Shown: positions 17,706 to 28,158 of the stretch, piece after piece
Layout of the letters: each line of letters begins with the position of its first letter
Numbering within the stretch: the first letter of the stretch is position 1
Assembly (NCBI RefSeq): GCF_008727795.1
Contig: NZ_CP044222.1
Coordinates: 930,001-994,000 of the forward strand
Source of the DNA: Nitrincola iocasae
GTDB lineage: Bacteria > Pseudomonadota > Gammaproteobacteria > Pseudomonadales > Balneatricaceae
Direction: 5' to 3'
Length of the DNA: 64,000 nucleotides
Program-made: the position numbers and the translations under genes
The notes under the pieces: model-generated
Told to the model about the DNA's origin: nothing
The model's input: only the letters and a program-made list of their open reading frames with translations
Databases searched by the model: none

Positions 17706-19364
17706 ATGCTATTGAATTTAAGCTCGGTCAAAAACCAGATGCGTTTTCTGGTTTTTGTTTTTCTAGTGGCTGTTGCCAGTATATTGTCTTTTGCGTTATA
17801 CGGTCTTAAATACGAAGCATTTGAATTTGACGATAACTACAATCGCCGTATGGTACCACTCTATGAAGTTGAACGAATCGGTGGCTTAATCGAGCAAATC
17901 CGTACACAGTTATTGTTGTCAATACAGCATAACCCCGTTGGCCAATTTGTTGATATGCATGATCATCCTACCCGGTTGCATCTTGACGCTATCCAAGTCA
18001 ATGCAGATGAAATTGATCGATTATGGACACATTTCATGTCGGTCTATCATGGCGAAGAAGCTATGAAGATAAGCGGTGAATTTGAGGTCGCTTATCAACG
18101 TTATTTATCTGATGGTGTTCGTCCAACAATGACTTATTTGGAAAATAACCAATATGCCCAGGCAAATTTGCATATTTTACGTTCGGTAAATTCACTTTAT
18201 ACCCAGGTTGATAGCGCAAGACACGCACTTAGTGATCGCAAGCTACGCGGAGCGCAAGAAGCTAAATCCAAAATGGATCACACATCGGCCAGATTGACCT
18301 ATCAATTGATTGGTGTGGGTCTTGTTGGTGTGATATTGGCATTATTTTTTGCTTGGCGTGTAATTAGTCGTTTAAATAATGGAATGGTTGGCTTGTCGAG
18401 TATGGCTACCTACTTGGCAAATGGGGATTTCAGAAATCACACTGTCTCTCATCATGCTGCAACCGATGAGTTTGGTGACATTATTCGGCAATTTATAAGC
18501 ACTAGAGATCATCTGAATATAATGAGTCGTCAAATAGGAGAGGCGGGTCAATCTTTGTCAGAGTTAGCTGAACAAGGATCGGTGGTAGCCGAACAGGCCA
18601 GTCGTGGTATTCAGAAACAACGTTCTGAAACAGATATGGTGGCGACGGCTATGTATGAAATGAATGCCACAGTACATGATGTTGCAAAAAACACAGCCAG
18701 CGCTGCGTCTAGTGCCAATGAAGCTGATCAGCGTGCACGCGAAGGCCAAAATGTTGTAGGTAGTAGTGCAGAGGGTATGAAACAACTGGCTGTTGAAGTT
18801 GAATCTGCCGCTCGGGTTATCAATGAATTAGCAGAGGATGCACGTAAAATAGGTTCTGTCGTGGATGTTATTCGTGATATCGCTGAGCAAACTAATCTAT
18901 TGGCACTCAATGCTGCAATTGAAGCTGCGAGAGCAGGTGAGCAAGGTAGAGGTTTTGCTGTAGTTGCCGATGAAGTACGTTCACTCGCTAGCCGCACGCA
19001 AGCATCCACTAGTGAAATACAATCAATGGTTTCACACCTGCAGACCTCGGCGGTTAATGCTACAGAAGTCATGAATAAAGGCCAGAAGCGCGCTAGTGAA
19101 GGGGTTGGCAATGCCAATAAGGCAAGTCAGGCGCTGGAGGAGATTATGGAAGCTATTATGGCCATCAATGATATGAATACACAGATTGCCAGTGCAGCCG
19201 AAGAGCAGAGCTCTGTGGCTGATGAGATGAATGAAAATCTTAATCGTATCAATCTGGCGGCTGATGAAACATCACAGGCATCTGAGCTGACGGCTGAATC
19301 CAGTCGCCGGATTGCAGAACACGCTGATAAGCTTAAAGAAATTGTGAGCCAGTTAAAATTCTAA
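17706..19364 (+). CDS. Methyl-accepting chemotaxis protein
   Basis: A 552-residue transmembrane chemoreceptor. Helix 1 is about residues 13-33; a roughly 165-residue, mainly helical periplasmic domain (four-helix-bundle type) follows; helix 2 is about 201-222, then HAMP. The signalling tip RDIAEQTNLLALNAAIEAARAGEQGRGFAVVADEV is essentially invariant (positions about 397-430). It ends IVSQLKF, without a CheR/CheB-tethering pentapeptide. Position directly after the TRAP genes suggests, but does not show, that it senses the transported compound. Codons are more AT-rich at the 5' half than in flanking genes. Confidence 0.93.
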   Translation: MLLNLSSVKNQMRFLVFVFLVAVASILSFALYGLKYEAFEFDDNYNRRMVPLYEVERIGGLIEQIRTQLLLSIQHNPVGQFVDMHDHPTRLHLDAIQVNADEIDRLWTHFMSVYHGEEAMKISGEFEVAYQRYLSDGVRPTMTYLENNQYAQANLHILRSVNSLYTQVDSARHALSDRKLRGAQEAKSKMDHTSARLTYQLIGVGLVGVILALFFAWRVISRLNNGMVGLSSMATYLANGDFRNHTVSHHAATDEFGDIIRQFISTRDHLNIMSRQIGEAGQSLSELAEQGSVVAEQASRGIQKQRSETDMVATAMYEMNATVHDVAKNTASAASSANEADQRAREGQNVVGSSAEGMKQLAVEVESAARVINELAEDARKIGSVVDVIRDIAEQTNLLALNAAIEAARAGEQGRGFAVVADEVRSLASRTQASTSEIQSMVSHLQTSAVNATEVMNKGQKRASEGVGNANKASQALEEIMEAIMAINDMNTQIASAAEEQSSVADEMNENLNRINLAADETSQASELTAESSRRIAEHADKLKEIVSQLKF

Positions 19365-19424
19365 GTTGGCTACACTGAATTGATCTACTATATTTAAATC
19401 TATCCATGAGGTGCTTTTAGTATC

Positions 19425-20279
19425 TCATGGTTGTTTGCCTTTATTTGATGCGGTTTCTGCAGTATTTAACTGCGTTTCAATCCGGTTCAATTGTTCAGCC
19501 ATACTCTCTATGTGTTCGCGCATCCAGTGGATTTCAGCAGCTTCACCTTCACCGGATTCCAGTTGCGCCGCGGTGTTCTCTTTTTGCATCACATCCAGCA
19601 CTATGCCGATCATCATATTCAAAAAGATAAATGCGTTGAGAAAAATAAAGGTGAGGAAGAATATCCAGCTATAGGGGTATTGCTCCATTGTTGGATAAAG
19701 TACCGCGGTGGCCCAGCTTTCAAAGGTCGCTACTTGAAACAGCGTGAGCATCGCCACAGAGATATTCCCCCAAAGCTTCTCGTCTACACTTTCAAACAGG
19801 AAACTGCCGATGGCGGCGTAGATGTAAAAAATGATGAACATCAGTAGGGCTACATAGCCCATCCGCGGGATAGATTTCAGCAGTGCGCCGAGCAACATGC
19901 GTAACTCCGGGATCATTGAGACCAGACGCAATACCCGGAATATTCTCAACAAGCGCGCAATCAACACCATTTCTGAGTCATTGATTGGAATCAGGCTGGC
20001 TGTAACGATAACAAAATCGAAAATGTTCCAGCCTTTCTTGAAAAAATCGAGGGTTCGTTTTTCAGCCGCCAGACGGATAAAGATCTCGAACAGGAAAAAC
20101 AGGGTAATGCCGAGATCCAGCCAACGCATGATAATATCAAAGCGCGAGGTTTCTTCGTAGGTTTTGGCACCGATCAGCAGCGCTGACGCAATGATCACGA
20201 AGATCACAAAGGTTTCAAAAAGCTTGTTAGCGCGCAGTCGTTCCAGTTTATCCTGAACGCGAGTCCAATAAAGTTTCAT
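19425..20279 (-). CDS. Bacterial voltage-gated sodium channel (NaChBac/BacNav family)
   Basis: A 284-residue single-domain 6-TM channel. S4 is LIARLLRIFRVLRL, with arginines every third position (about residues 103-116). The pore loop reads TLFQVATFESWA (about 185-196), nearly identical to the TLFQVVTLESWAS-type filter of bacterial sodium channels, with Phe in place of Leu before the filter glutamate. S6 is FLNAFIFLNMMIGIVLDV. After it comes a charged neck and a C-terminal coiled coil (HWMREHIESMAEQLNRIETQ), the tetramerisation element of this family. Expected role: voltage-dependent sodium entry, linked in marine bacteria to motility and pH (family knowledge). Convergent with the chemoreceptor. 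Confidence 0.9.
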   Translation of the reverse strand: MKLYWTRVQDKLERLRANKLFETFVIFVIIASALLIGAKTYEETSRFDIIMRWLDLGITLFFLFEIFIRLAAEKRTLDFFKKGWNIFDFVIVTASLIPINDSEMVLIARLLRIFRVLRLVSMIPELRMLLGALLKSIPRMGYVALLMFIIFYIYAAIGSFLFESVDEKLWGNISVAMLTLFQVATFESWATAVLYPTMEQYPYSWIFFLTFIFLNAFIFLNMMIGIVLDVMQKENTAAQLESGEGEAAEIHWMREHIESMAEQLNRIETQLNTAETASNKGKQP

Positions 20280-20309
20280 AAGGTGTACACACTCCGCAGA
20301 TAAACATCA

Positions 20310-20343
20310 GCCGTATCAGGCAAGCCATTATCGCTGATACGGC
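20310..20343. terminator. Hairpin downstream of the osmC-like gene
   Basis: GCCGTATCAG (20310-20319) pairs perfectly with CTGATACGGC (20334-20343) across a 14-base loop. It lies just past the stop codon of the minus-strand OsmC gene. No T-run follows in either direction, so it may be a 3' stabilising hairpin instead of a true terminator. Confidence 0.4.
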
Positions 20344-20382
20344 GGATACACAAAAGCAGCGTGTAAAAGAAAGCTGTAAAAC

Positions 20383-20823
20383 TTAGCCTTTCAGGCTGTG
20401 AACGATACTGGTTTCCAAGCGGGTGTTATCGTGCAGAGGGCAGCGCTCACAGATTTGATCTAGGAAAACCTTCTTTTCTGCCTCACTCAGGTCGGCATCG
20501 ATCTCAGCTTCAATACGGATCTGTTGAAAGCCAGTACGGTCATCAGAGGGTTTACCCAGTAGTCCGGCAGGGTTGTAATCACCTGTAACAGCGATTTTCA
20601 TGCCCCGTAGTTCAATTTTCTGCTGCATGGCGGCGATGCGACCAATGGTGCCGATACAACCGGCAATGGCAAACAGAAAATATTCCAGGGGTGTGGGTCC
20701 CTGACCTGTACCTCTGGCAGCCACAGGTTGGTCTATTACCACTCTGTGCTCTCCGAGCAGGGCTTCTACAGCAAAGCCTTCACCCATCTCTGCATTGACA
20801 CTGATACATTTGGTTTGGCTCAT
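20383..20823 (-). CDS. OsmC family protein
   Basis: A 146-residue OsmC/Ohr-fold protein. Two conserved cysteines are seen, in AIAGCIGTIGRIAA (about residue 56) and ICERCPLHDNTRL (about 126-129), the redox pair of the family. The CPLHDN signature places it in the YhfA/OsmC-like branch, not classic Ohr. Family members reduce organic hydroperoxides; the natural substrate here is unknown. The gene stands alone between the sodium channel and the first RND system, and is divergent from the latter. Confidence 0.88.
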   Translation of the reverse strand: MSQTKCISVNAEMGEGFAVEALLGEHRVVIDQPVAARGTGQGPTPLEYFLFAIAGCIGTIGRIAAMQQKIELRGMKIAVTGDYNPAGLLGKPSDDRTGFQQIRIEAEIDADLSEAEKKVFLDQICERCPLHDNTRLETSIVHSLKG

Positions 20824-21008
20824 ACACTCTCCGCTAATTCTTGCCGCTTTGGGCAGTCAGTCTAAAAATCTGTTAACTGTCAAAATGATTTCAAATGTTA
20901 TTGAAGCCTAGGTAAAAGGCGTCATACTTAAGGGAATATCCTTATGCTGTCATAGTATAGCGCCTTCAATCAGGTTTTTTTAGGGGTAGTGTTCAAGAGG
21001 AAAGATAA

Positions 21009-22064
21009 ATGTTCAGATTACTGATACTTGCATCAGCCCTTTTTATTCTGTTTGGCTGCAATGATTCACATACCGAGCAACAGACACTGACGGTCCCGCT
21101 GGTGAGGTTATTGCAGATAAGTCCTGACTCTACTATAGCTGAGCGTTATTTTCCGGCGCGCCTGGAGGCTGCTCAGGCGGCTGATTTGTCATTTCAGGTG
21201 TCGGGAAAACTAGTGTATTTTCCTGTTATCAAGGGTGATCAGGTTCGTGAGGGAGAATTGATCGCTGGACTGGATCAGACTGACTATCAATTGCTGTTGG
21301 AATCAACCCGTGTAGCCTATGCACAAGCCGAACGTGATCTGAACAGGTTAGAACAATTACGCAGTCAGAACCATGTTTCACAAGCGCAACTGGATGAAGC
21401 TCGCACAGTTTATGATCGCGCGACTGTTGAACTGGATCGTGCCAAACAAAATCTAATTTATACCGAAATATTTGCCCCCTATGATGCACTGATTGCCGAT
21501 CGCATGGCGGATAAATTTACTCAGTTAGCCGCAGGTACACCGCTAGTGCGTATTCAGGATCTAAGCCGCATTAAGGTAGAAATAGCGGTACCTGAAATGT
21601 TATTGCCGCAGGTACAGGATCCTGCCGGTTACTATGTCACAGCTACATTACCATCAGTGCCGGATCGGCAGTTTGAGCTGAGCTTTAAAGAATATGCCAC
21701 TGAGCCAGACCCCCGATCACGTACCTATCGAGTCACCTTCGATATGGAAAATCCAGCCGATTTGCGCTTGTTACCTGGCATGAGTGCAACAGTTCGGGTG
21801 GCCCTCATGCAAGATAAAGACCCATTACCTGTGCTGCCCTTGCAGACACTGGTGGGTGAAGGCGATCAAACCCGAGTGTTTGTGTATGATCCAGACACTA
21901 AGCAGGTAGAACAGCGCGCTGTAGAAACGGGACGGTTAATGGCCGAAGGTATAGAAATTCTGCAGGGAATCCAGCGGGGAGAATGGGTGGTTGCAACTGG
22001 CGCCGGTTTTCTGAGTGACGGTATGCAGGTCCGAGTGGATATGGGCCCACAGGAGTCGCGCTGA
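21009..22064 (+). CDS. RND efflux periplasmic adaptor lipoprotein
   Basis: A 351-residue membrane-fusion protein. The N terminus MFRLLILASALFILFGCN has a lipobox (LFGC), so it is probably anchored as a lipoprotein at Cys17. The order beta-barrel / lipoyl / helical hairpin / lipoyl is apparent: DLSFQVSGKLVYFPVIKGDQVREGE, then a coiled region, then IFAPYDALIADRMADKFTQL. It links the inner membrane pump to an outer membrane channel. Stop and start of the next gene overlap by one base, so it is co-translated with its pump. No outer membrane factor gene is nearby. Confidence 0.92.
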   Translation: MFRLLILASALFILFGCNDSHTEQQTLTVPLVRLLQISPDSTIAERYFPARLEAAQAADLSFQVSGKLVYFPVIKGDQVREGELIAGLDQTDYQLLLESTRVAYAQAERDLNRLEQLRSQNHVSQAQLDEARTVYDRATVELDRAKQNLIYTEIFAPYDALIADRMADKFTQLAAGTPLVRIQDLSRIKVEIAVPEMLLPQVQDPAGYYVTATLPSVPDRQFELSFKEYATEPDPRSRTYRVTFDMENPADLRLLPGMSATVRVALMQDKDPLPVLPLQTLVGEGDQTRVFVYDPDTKQVEQRAVETGRLMAEGIEILQGIQRGEWVVATGAGFLSDGMQVRVDMGPQESR

Positions 22065-25000
22065 TGGATATTGCACGTGCGTCGATTGATAAGTCGGTCA
22101 ATACCTGGTTGTTGGTTTTGATCTGTCTAATAGGGGGGATTTGGGCCGTGTTGACGTTGCCGCAACTGGAAGATCCCGAGTTTACCATCAAGGAAGCGAT
22201 TATTTTGACTCCTTATCCAGGTGCATCGGCCAGGGAGGTAGAGCAGGAAGTTACGGATCAATTAGAAATTGCTCTGCAAGAGATGCCACAACTGAAGCGC
22301 CTTACATCCCGCTCAATGCCGGGGCTGTCCGAAATAACGGTTGAAATCAAAGATGCCTTTCGCTCGGATGATCTGCCTCAGGTCTGGGATGAGTTGCGCC
22401 GCAAAGTACAAGATACCCAGCCTAATTTGCCGCCTGGCGCAGGGCCTTCGCGTGTGAATGATAGTTTTGGCGACGTTTTCGGCCTGTATTATGCAGTGAC
22501 GGCACCTGGATTCGAAGTGGCTGAACTGCGTGATTTTGCCCGTGAATTACGCCGGGTTGCACTACGCGTTCCGGGGGTTGCCAAGGTGGTGATCAACGGT
22601 GAGCGTGATGAGCGTATTCTTGTTGAAATTCCCCAGACGGTTTTGATTCAGTTGGGGTTGAGTCCGGAACAGCTGGCCGGACGCCTGCAGCTACAGAATG
22701 CGGTCATTGATGCCGGGCGCCAGACCCTCGATGACTTGGCGGTACGAGTTGTTCCTACGGGTGAACTTGACAGTCTGGAGCAGATACGTAACTTATTTAT
22801 TACCACACCATCTGGCGATACCTTGCGCTTGGGCGATGTGGCTGTCATCTCGCGTGATTATCATGAACAACCCCGGCAGTTAATCCGCTTTGCCGGTGAA
22901 GATGCCGTCACCATTGGGATCGCCGCGACAGGTGATAGCAATATTGTTGAAGTGGGTCATGCAGTGGAGGCCGCGCTCACTGGGCATATGGCAGAGCTGC
23001 CGCTGGGTGTGTCTCTGCAACCCATCTACCAACAGCATCATATCGTAGAACGCTCACTGAATGCGTTTATGCTCAATTTGCTCATGTCTGTGTCGATTGT
23101 GATTCTGGTGCTTTGTCTGTTTCTAGGCTGGCGTGCCGGGGTCGTGGTGGGCAGCGCATTGTTGCTAACGGTCACCGGAACACTTCTTCTGATGAAAATA
23201 ACCGGTTTACAGATGCAGCGTGTTTCACTGGGTGCGTTAATTATAGCTATGGGCATGTTGGTAGATAATGCCATTGTTATTGCCGAAGGCATGTTGGTGA
23301 GGATGCAGCAGGGGCGCAGTGCACGAGATGCAGCTAGCGGTATTGCTGGACAGACGCAGATGCCTTTATTAGCCGCTACTATTATTGGCATTCTGGCATT
23401 TTCCGGAATAGGCCTGTCACAGGATGTCACTGGTGAATATACCCTGTCCCTGTTTGTGGTGATTGGATTGTCATTGCTGCTGAGTTGGATTTTGGCGATT
23501 ACCGTTGTCCCTTTGCTGGCCAGCCTGTTGTTTGTCAGCCAAACCGAAGGCACCGCAACACCTGCTCCGGCTGTAGGTTCGTCAGGATACCGTGGTCTGT
23601 TATTACGGGTACTGCGTCATCGTCGTGTAACTTTGCTGGGATTGCTGGGATTCACCGGTATCAGTTTTATTGCCTTTACTCAGGTGCCGCAGATGTTCTT
23701 TCCCAATGCACAGACAGAGGTGTTCTATGTCAATTACTGGCGTGAGCAGGGTACAGATATCCGCGCGACTGACCGTGATTTGGCAGCATTGAGTAACTTT
23801 GTCAGTAAGTTGGAAGGTGTAGAACAGGTGACCAGCGTGGTCGGGATGGGCGCTGCACGGATGATGCTGGTGTATCAACCGGAACGCACCAATCCAGCCT
23901 ATGGCCAGTTGATTATCACCGCCAGTTCAACACAACAGATTGAGCAATTGTCCCTGCAGATAGAGACAGAGTTGCAGCAATACCCACAGGCTCAGGCTTG
24001 GGTAGAGCGGGTTCGTTTGGGGCCTGGCAAGGGTGCACCTGTTCAGGCACGTTTTAAAGGTGAGGATCCGCAGGTGTTGCGACAACTGGCGGAAGCAGCC
24101 AAGCAGGTATTTCGTGACAGTCAGCGTTTAACGCATCTACGTACCGACTGGCGTCAGCCTGAGCGCGTGATCGTGCCGCATTTGGCCGATGATCGCGCCA
24201 GTGTACTGGGTGTAAGTCGTCAGGATCTGGCTCAATCACTGTCAATGATTACTACCGGGCAAACACTTGGATTGTACCGTGAGGGGGATCGTCTGATTCC
24301 GCTGTTGTTGCGCGCACCGGACAATGAGCGAGGCCGGGCAACACAGCTGCAGGATCGTATGATCTGGAGTCGGGCAGCAGATCACTTCGTGCCCGCCAGC
24401 GAAGTAGTCGACCGTTTTGAAACCCGACAGGAAGAGGCGCTAATATTGCGACGTGATATGCAACGCACGCTCACGGTCAGTGCTGACCCTTTGCCAGGGG
24501 TGAATGTGGCTGCGGCATTTGCTGAGCTTCGAGGAGATATTGAATCCCTGGCTCTGCCACCGGGTTATCAACTGGAATGGGGTGGTGAGTATGAAAGCTC
24601 CGGTGATGCCCAGCGGGCTTTGGCAAGCCAACTGCCCTTGAGCCTTCTGGTGATGATGCTGATCTCAATACTGCTGTTTGCACGAATAAAACAACCCTTG
24701 ATTATCTGGCTTTGTGTGCCCATGGCTATTTGTGGCGTGTCTTGGGGCTTGCTAATAACCGGTATGTCATTTGGTTTTATGGCGCTGTTGGGAATGCTCA
24801 GTTTGTCAGGCATGTTGATTAAAAATGCCATTGTGCTGGTTGATGAAATTGATCAGCGTATTGCTCAGGGCGAGCCACCTGCCAAGGCGCTGGTCGACGG
24901 CAGTGTTTCACGTCTCCGACCGGTCGTTCTGGCGGCAATTACCACTATTCTGGGCATGCTGCCACTGGCATTTGATGTGTTTTTTGCCGATATGGCCGTG

Positions 25001-25105
25001 ACCATCATGAGCGGACTAGCCTTCGCGACGCTGTTGACGTTACTGGCGGTGCCGGCCTTGTACAGCCTGTTTTTCCGTATTCATCAACCATCAGCCGAGA
25101 GCTAA
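22064..25105 (+). CDS. RND efflux transporter permease
   Basis: A 1013-residue RND pump with duplicated halves, each one N-terminal helix, a large periplasmic loop and a membrane block. The proton-relay helix reads LIIAMGMLVDNAIVIAEG, so only one aspartate of the usual pair is kept. FATLLTLLAVPALYSLFF near the end is typical. Substrate cannot be assigned; the single aspartate and the sequence differ from the AcrB multidrug class. It is in an operon with its adaptor and convergent with a second RND system, one base apart. Confidence 0.93.
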   Translation: MDIARASIDKSVNTWLLVLICLIGGIWAVLTLPQLEDPEFTIKEAIILTPYPGASAREVEQEVTDQLEIALQEMPQLKRLTSRSMPGLSEITVEIKDAFRSDDLPQVWDELRRKVQDTQPNLPPGAGPSRVNDSFGDVFGLYYAVTAPGFEVAELRDFARELRRVALRVPGVAKVVINGERDERILVEIPQTVLIQLGLSPEQLAGRLQLQNAVIDAGRQTLDDLAVRVVPTGELDSLEQIRNLFITTPSGDTLRLGDVAVISRDYHEQPRQLIRFAGEDAVTIGIAATGDSNIVEVGHAVEAALTGHMAELPLGVSLQPIYQQHHIVERSLNAFMLNLLMSVSIVILVLCLFLGWRAGVVVGSALLLTVTGTLLLMKITGLQMQRVSLGALIIAMGMLVDNAIVIAEGMLVRMQQGRSARDAASGIAGQTQMPLLAATIIGILAFSGIGLSQDVTGEYTLSLFVVIGLSLLLSWILAITVVPLLASLLFVSQTEGTATPAPAVGSSGYRGLLLRVLRHRRVTLLGLLGFTGISFIAFTQVPQMFFPNAQTEVFYVNYWREQGTDIRATDRDLAALSNFVSKLEGVEQVTSVVGMGAARMMLVYQPERTNPAYGQLIITASSTQQIEQLSLQIETELQQYPQAQAWVERVRLGPGKGAPVQARFKGEDPQVLRQLAEAAKQVFRDSQRLTHLRTDWRQPERVIVPHLADDRASVLGVSRQDLAQSLSMITTGQTLGLYREGDRLIPLLLRAPDNERGRATQLQDRMIWSRAADHFVPASEVVDRFETRQEEALILRRDMQRTLTVSADPLPGVNVAAAFAELRGDIESLALPPGYQLEWGGEYESSGDAQRALASQLPLSLLVMMLISILLFARIKQPLIIWLCVPMAICGVSWGLLITGMSFGFMALLGMLSLSGMLIKNAIVLVDEIDQRIAQGEPPAKALVDGSVSRLRPVVLAAITTILGMLPLAFDVFFADMAVTIMSGLAFATLLTLLAVPALYSLFFRIHQPSAES

Positions 25106-25106
25106 A

Positions 25107-28100
25107 TCAGCGCTTTAGTACTTTGGTGCCCAGCAATAGCATGCAGGGCGTCAGCAGTAGCGTCAGTAGTGTGGCGAACGCCAGACCTCCGGCGATAGCA
25201 CTGGAGAGTTGTGTCCACCATTGCGTGGAGGGGGCACCGAAGCCCAGGCTTGGCTCTAGCAGATTAACATTTACACCCAGTACCATCGGCATTAGCCCCA
25301 GAATAGTGGTGATGGCGGTCAGCAGGACCGGGCGTAGACGTAGCACACCCGTTTCCAGTGCAGCGGTGTAAGCGCTCATGCCTTCCTGCCGCAGTGTATT
25401 GTAGGTATCTATCAAAATAATATTATTGTTGACCACGATACCAGCCAGCGCAATGATGCCCATGCCTACCATCACAACGCCAAAGGATTGGCCGTTGATC
25501 AGCAATCCCAGCAATACGCCAGCAGTGGAGAATACCACGGCAGACAAAATCAAAGCCGTCTGGTAAAAACTGTTGAACTGTACCAGTAGAATCAGCAGCA
25601 TCAGCAAAATGGCCACAATGAAGGCTGAGATAAGAAACTGTGAGGCTTCTTGTTGGTCAGCATCTTCGCCACCAGTGCGTATCTGAACGCCTTCGGGTAG
25701 CTGGTCAAAGTGGCTGTTGAGGGCAGTGAGTCGTTCATCCAGTTGGAAGCCTTCGGCCAAGTCAGCCTGGAGTGTCAGAGTCCGCACACCATCCACACGG
25801 TGTAGGTTGCCTATACGCGGAGCCGGTTCCAGATTGACAAAATGGATCAATGGCACCTGACCGCGGCTGGTGTTGATGGTCAGACGTGAGAGCTGGTCCA
25901 CAGAGCGCCAGTCTTCGGGTAGTCTTACGCGGATATCAACCTCATCGGTAGCATCTTCCGGACGGTAGGTGGCCAGCATCAGGCCATTTGTAACCAGTTG
26001 TACCGCATTACCTACACTCATTACATCCGCCCCCATACGGGCGGCGGCTTCGCGGTCTACTTGCAGTCGCCACTCAATACCGGGTAGTGTACGGTCATCT
26101 TCTATATCTACGAAGCCACCCAGTTCTTGCATCAGAGTTCTGATCTGGATTACTGCCTGCTCTGTCAGTTGCGGATCATTGGCGCTGATCATCAGCTCAA
26201 CTGGCTTGCCTTCTCCTGGTCCCATATCCTGCTTGCGAAATTCCAGTTCGATACCGTGAATATCCTGGGTCAGTTCACGCAGGGATTGAATAACGGCCTC
26301 GGATGGGCGGCGTTGGTGCCAGCCGACCAGGCGGAACTGTAAAATACCTATGACGTCGGTGCCCATCTGCATAGAAGGCATAGCAAAACTGCGTGCATAA
26401 ATTGATTCGACCTCCGGGTAGTGATTCAGGCGGGCTTCTATCCGTTGCAGCAGGCTGTCTTTTTCATACACGGAAAGGTCGCCTCGTGCCCGGACTTGTA
26501 GCTGCAAGGTTTCTGGTTCGATATCCGGAAAGAACTCAACTCCGTGATTGAAACGACCATAGGCTGTATAAATCAGTGCGATGAGTAGCAGCATGCCCAG
26601 CAGGGTCAGCCAGGGGGCCTTGAGCAAGGTTGCTAACAGACTCCGGTAGGCATGAGTAAAAAAGCCTGCTTGAGTTTCTTCCTTGGGTACGTGACCTGAG
26701 AGTACGCCACCCATGGTCGGCAGAAAGATCAGCGCCATGGCCAGAGAGGCTAGCAGGCAAAGAATCACTGTGGCAGGCAGGTACTTCATAAACTCACCGA
26801 CCACGCCGGGCCAGAACAGTAGTGGGAAAAATACTGATAGGGTGGTGGCGGTGGAGGCAATAATCGGCCAGCTCATTCGCGTGGCGGCGCCTATCCAGGC
26901 TTCTTTAGGTGCTTGACCTTCACGTAGATTACGATCGGCCAGTTCGCTGACCACTATGGCCCCGTCAACCAGCATGCCTGCCACCAGAATCAGTGAGAAG
27001 AGCACAATAATATTCAGCGTGTAGCCGACGGCCCAGACCATCAGAATACCGGTTAAAAATGCTCCAGGAATGGTTAGTCCCACCATAATCGCTGATTTCA
27101 GGCCCATGGTGGCAATGATCAGCATCAACACCAGCACCACGGCGGTCAACACGTTGTTGAGCAACTCATCCAGCATTATCCGGACCTCATCGGACTGGTC
27201 CATGATGTAATCGACGCTGATGTCGTCCGGCATCTGTGCACGGGCCTGCTCAACCAATTCGCGAACCTGGGTATTGGTATCGATGATATTGGCACCGGCA
27301 CGCTTGCTGATTTCCAGCACAATACCTGGCTGGCCGTTGATGCGGGCAAAACCGGAAGGATCTTTGAAGGTGCGTTGCAGCAGGGCAATGTCGGCAAAGG
27401 TGATGACTGTATTACCGTCAACTTTTACCGGCATATTGAGTACATCATCCAGATTTTCGATGATACCGGGTACTTTCATCGACATGCGCCCGGCCCCTGT
27501 GTCCAGGCTACCTGCAGCTACCAGACGGTTGTTGCGAGAGACCAGGTTAAATAACTGGGTGTAATCTATCTGGTAGCTGTCTAGTACCTGGGGATCAACA
27601 ATGATTTCCAGCAGATCTTCGCGGTCACCGCCAATATCCACTTCAAGCACTTCGGGAATGCCTTCAATTACCTGTTTCAGACGTCGCGCCATGTACACCA
27701 GTTCAGTTTCAGATACCGGGCCAGACAGAGCAACGGACAGTACCGGGAATAGGGCGACATTAATTTCATGAACACTGGGTTCATCGGCCTCTGAGGGTAG
27801 GTTTGACCGGGCGGTATCCACTTTTTCGCGGACGTTTTGCAGCGCGCTCTGAGGATCGAAACCAGCATCAAACTCGAGCATCACCGATGCATGGCCTTCG
27901 CTGCTGGTTGAGGTCATTTTCTTGACCCCTTCCAGTGAGCGCAGTTCCTGTTCCATCGGACGGATAAGTAGTCGCTCGCCATCTTCTGGACTGATGCCTT
28001 CAAGACTCATCGAGACATACATCATCGGAATGACGACATCCGGGTTGGCTTCTTTAGGAATAGCCTGATATGCCGCCAGTCCGCCAAGCATCAAAAAAAC

Positions 28101-28157
28101 AAACAGGGTCAGGGTGGCGCGGCTACGAAGCAGCGCAGCACGGATTATTGCCTCCAT
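25107..28157 (-). CDS. RND efflux transporter permease (second system)
   Basis: A 1016-residue RND pump; I place the start at MEAIIRAALLRSRATL (28157), because the longer frame from 28208 would overlap the adaptor by about 50 bp. The relay helix reads LVAGMLVDGAIVVSELAD, again with a single aspartate. PGVVGEFMKYLPATV and the closing LATLLTLLLTPCMLLL are RND features. It follows its adaptor by one base. The substrate is unknown. This pump and that of the plus-strand system run tail to tail. Confidence 0.92.
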   Translation of the reverse strand: MEAIIRAALLRSRATLTLFVFLMLGGLAAYQAIPKEANPDVVIPMMYVSMSLEGISPEDGERLLIRPMEQELRSLEGVKKMTSTSSEGHASVMLEFDAGFDPQSALQNVREKVDTARSNLPSEADEPSVHEINVALFPVLSVALSGPVSETELVYMARRLKQVIEGIPEVLEVDIGGDREDLLEIIVDPQVLDSYQIDYTQLFNLVSRNNRLVAAGSLDTGAGRMSMKVPGIIENLDDVLNMPVKVDGNTVITFADIALLQRTFKDPSGFARINGQPGIVLEISKRAGANIIDTNTQVRELVEQARAQMPDDISVDYIMDQSDEVRIMLDELLNNVLTAVVLVLMLIIATMGLKSAIMVGLTIPGAFLTGILMVWAVGYTLNIIVLFSLILVAGMLVDGAIVVSELADRNLREGQAPKEAWIGAATRMSWPIIASTATTLSVFFPLLFWPGVVGEFMKYLPATVILCLLASLAMALIFLPTMGGVLSGHVPKEETQAGFFTHAYRSLLATLLKAPWLTLLGMLLLIALIYTAYGRFNHGVEFFPDIEPETLQLQVRARGDLSVYEKDSLLQRIEARLNHYPEVESIYARSFAMPSMQMGTDVIGILQFRLVGWHQRRPSEAVIQSLRELTQDIHGIELEFRKQDMGPGEGKPVELMISANDPQLTEQAVIQIRTLMQELGGFVDIEDDRTLPGIEWRLQVDREAAARMGADVMSVGNAVQLVTNGLMLATYRPEDATDEVDIRVRLPEDWRSVDQLSRLTINTSRGQVPLIHFVNLEPAPRIGNLHRVDGVRTLTLQADLAEGFQLDERLTALNSHFDQLPEGVQIRTGGEDADQQEASQFLISAFIVAILLMLLILLVQFNSFYQTALILSAVVFSTAGVLLGLLINGQSFGVVMVGMGIIALAGIVVNNNIILIDTYNTLRQEGMSAYTAALETGVLRLRPVLLTAITTILGLMPMVLGVNVNLLEPSLGFGAPSTQWWTQLSSAIAGGLAFATLLTLLLTPCMLLLGTKVLKR

Positions 28158-28158
28158 A

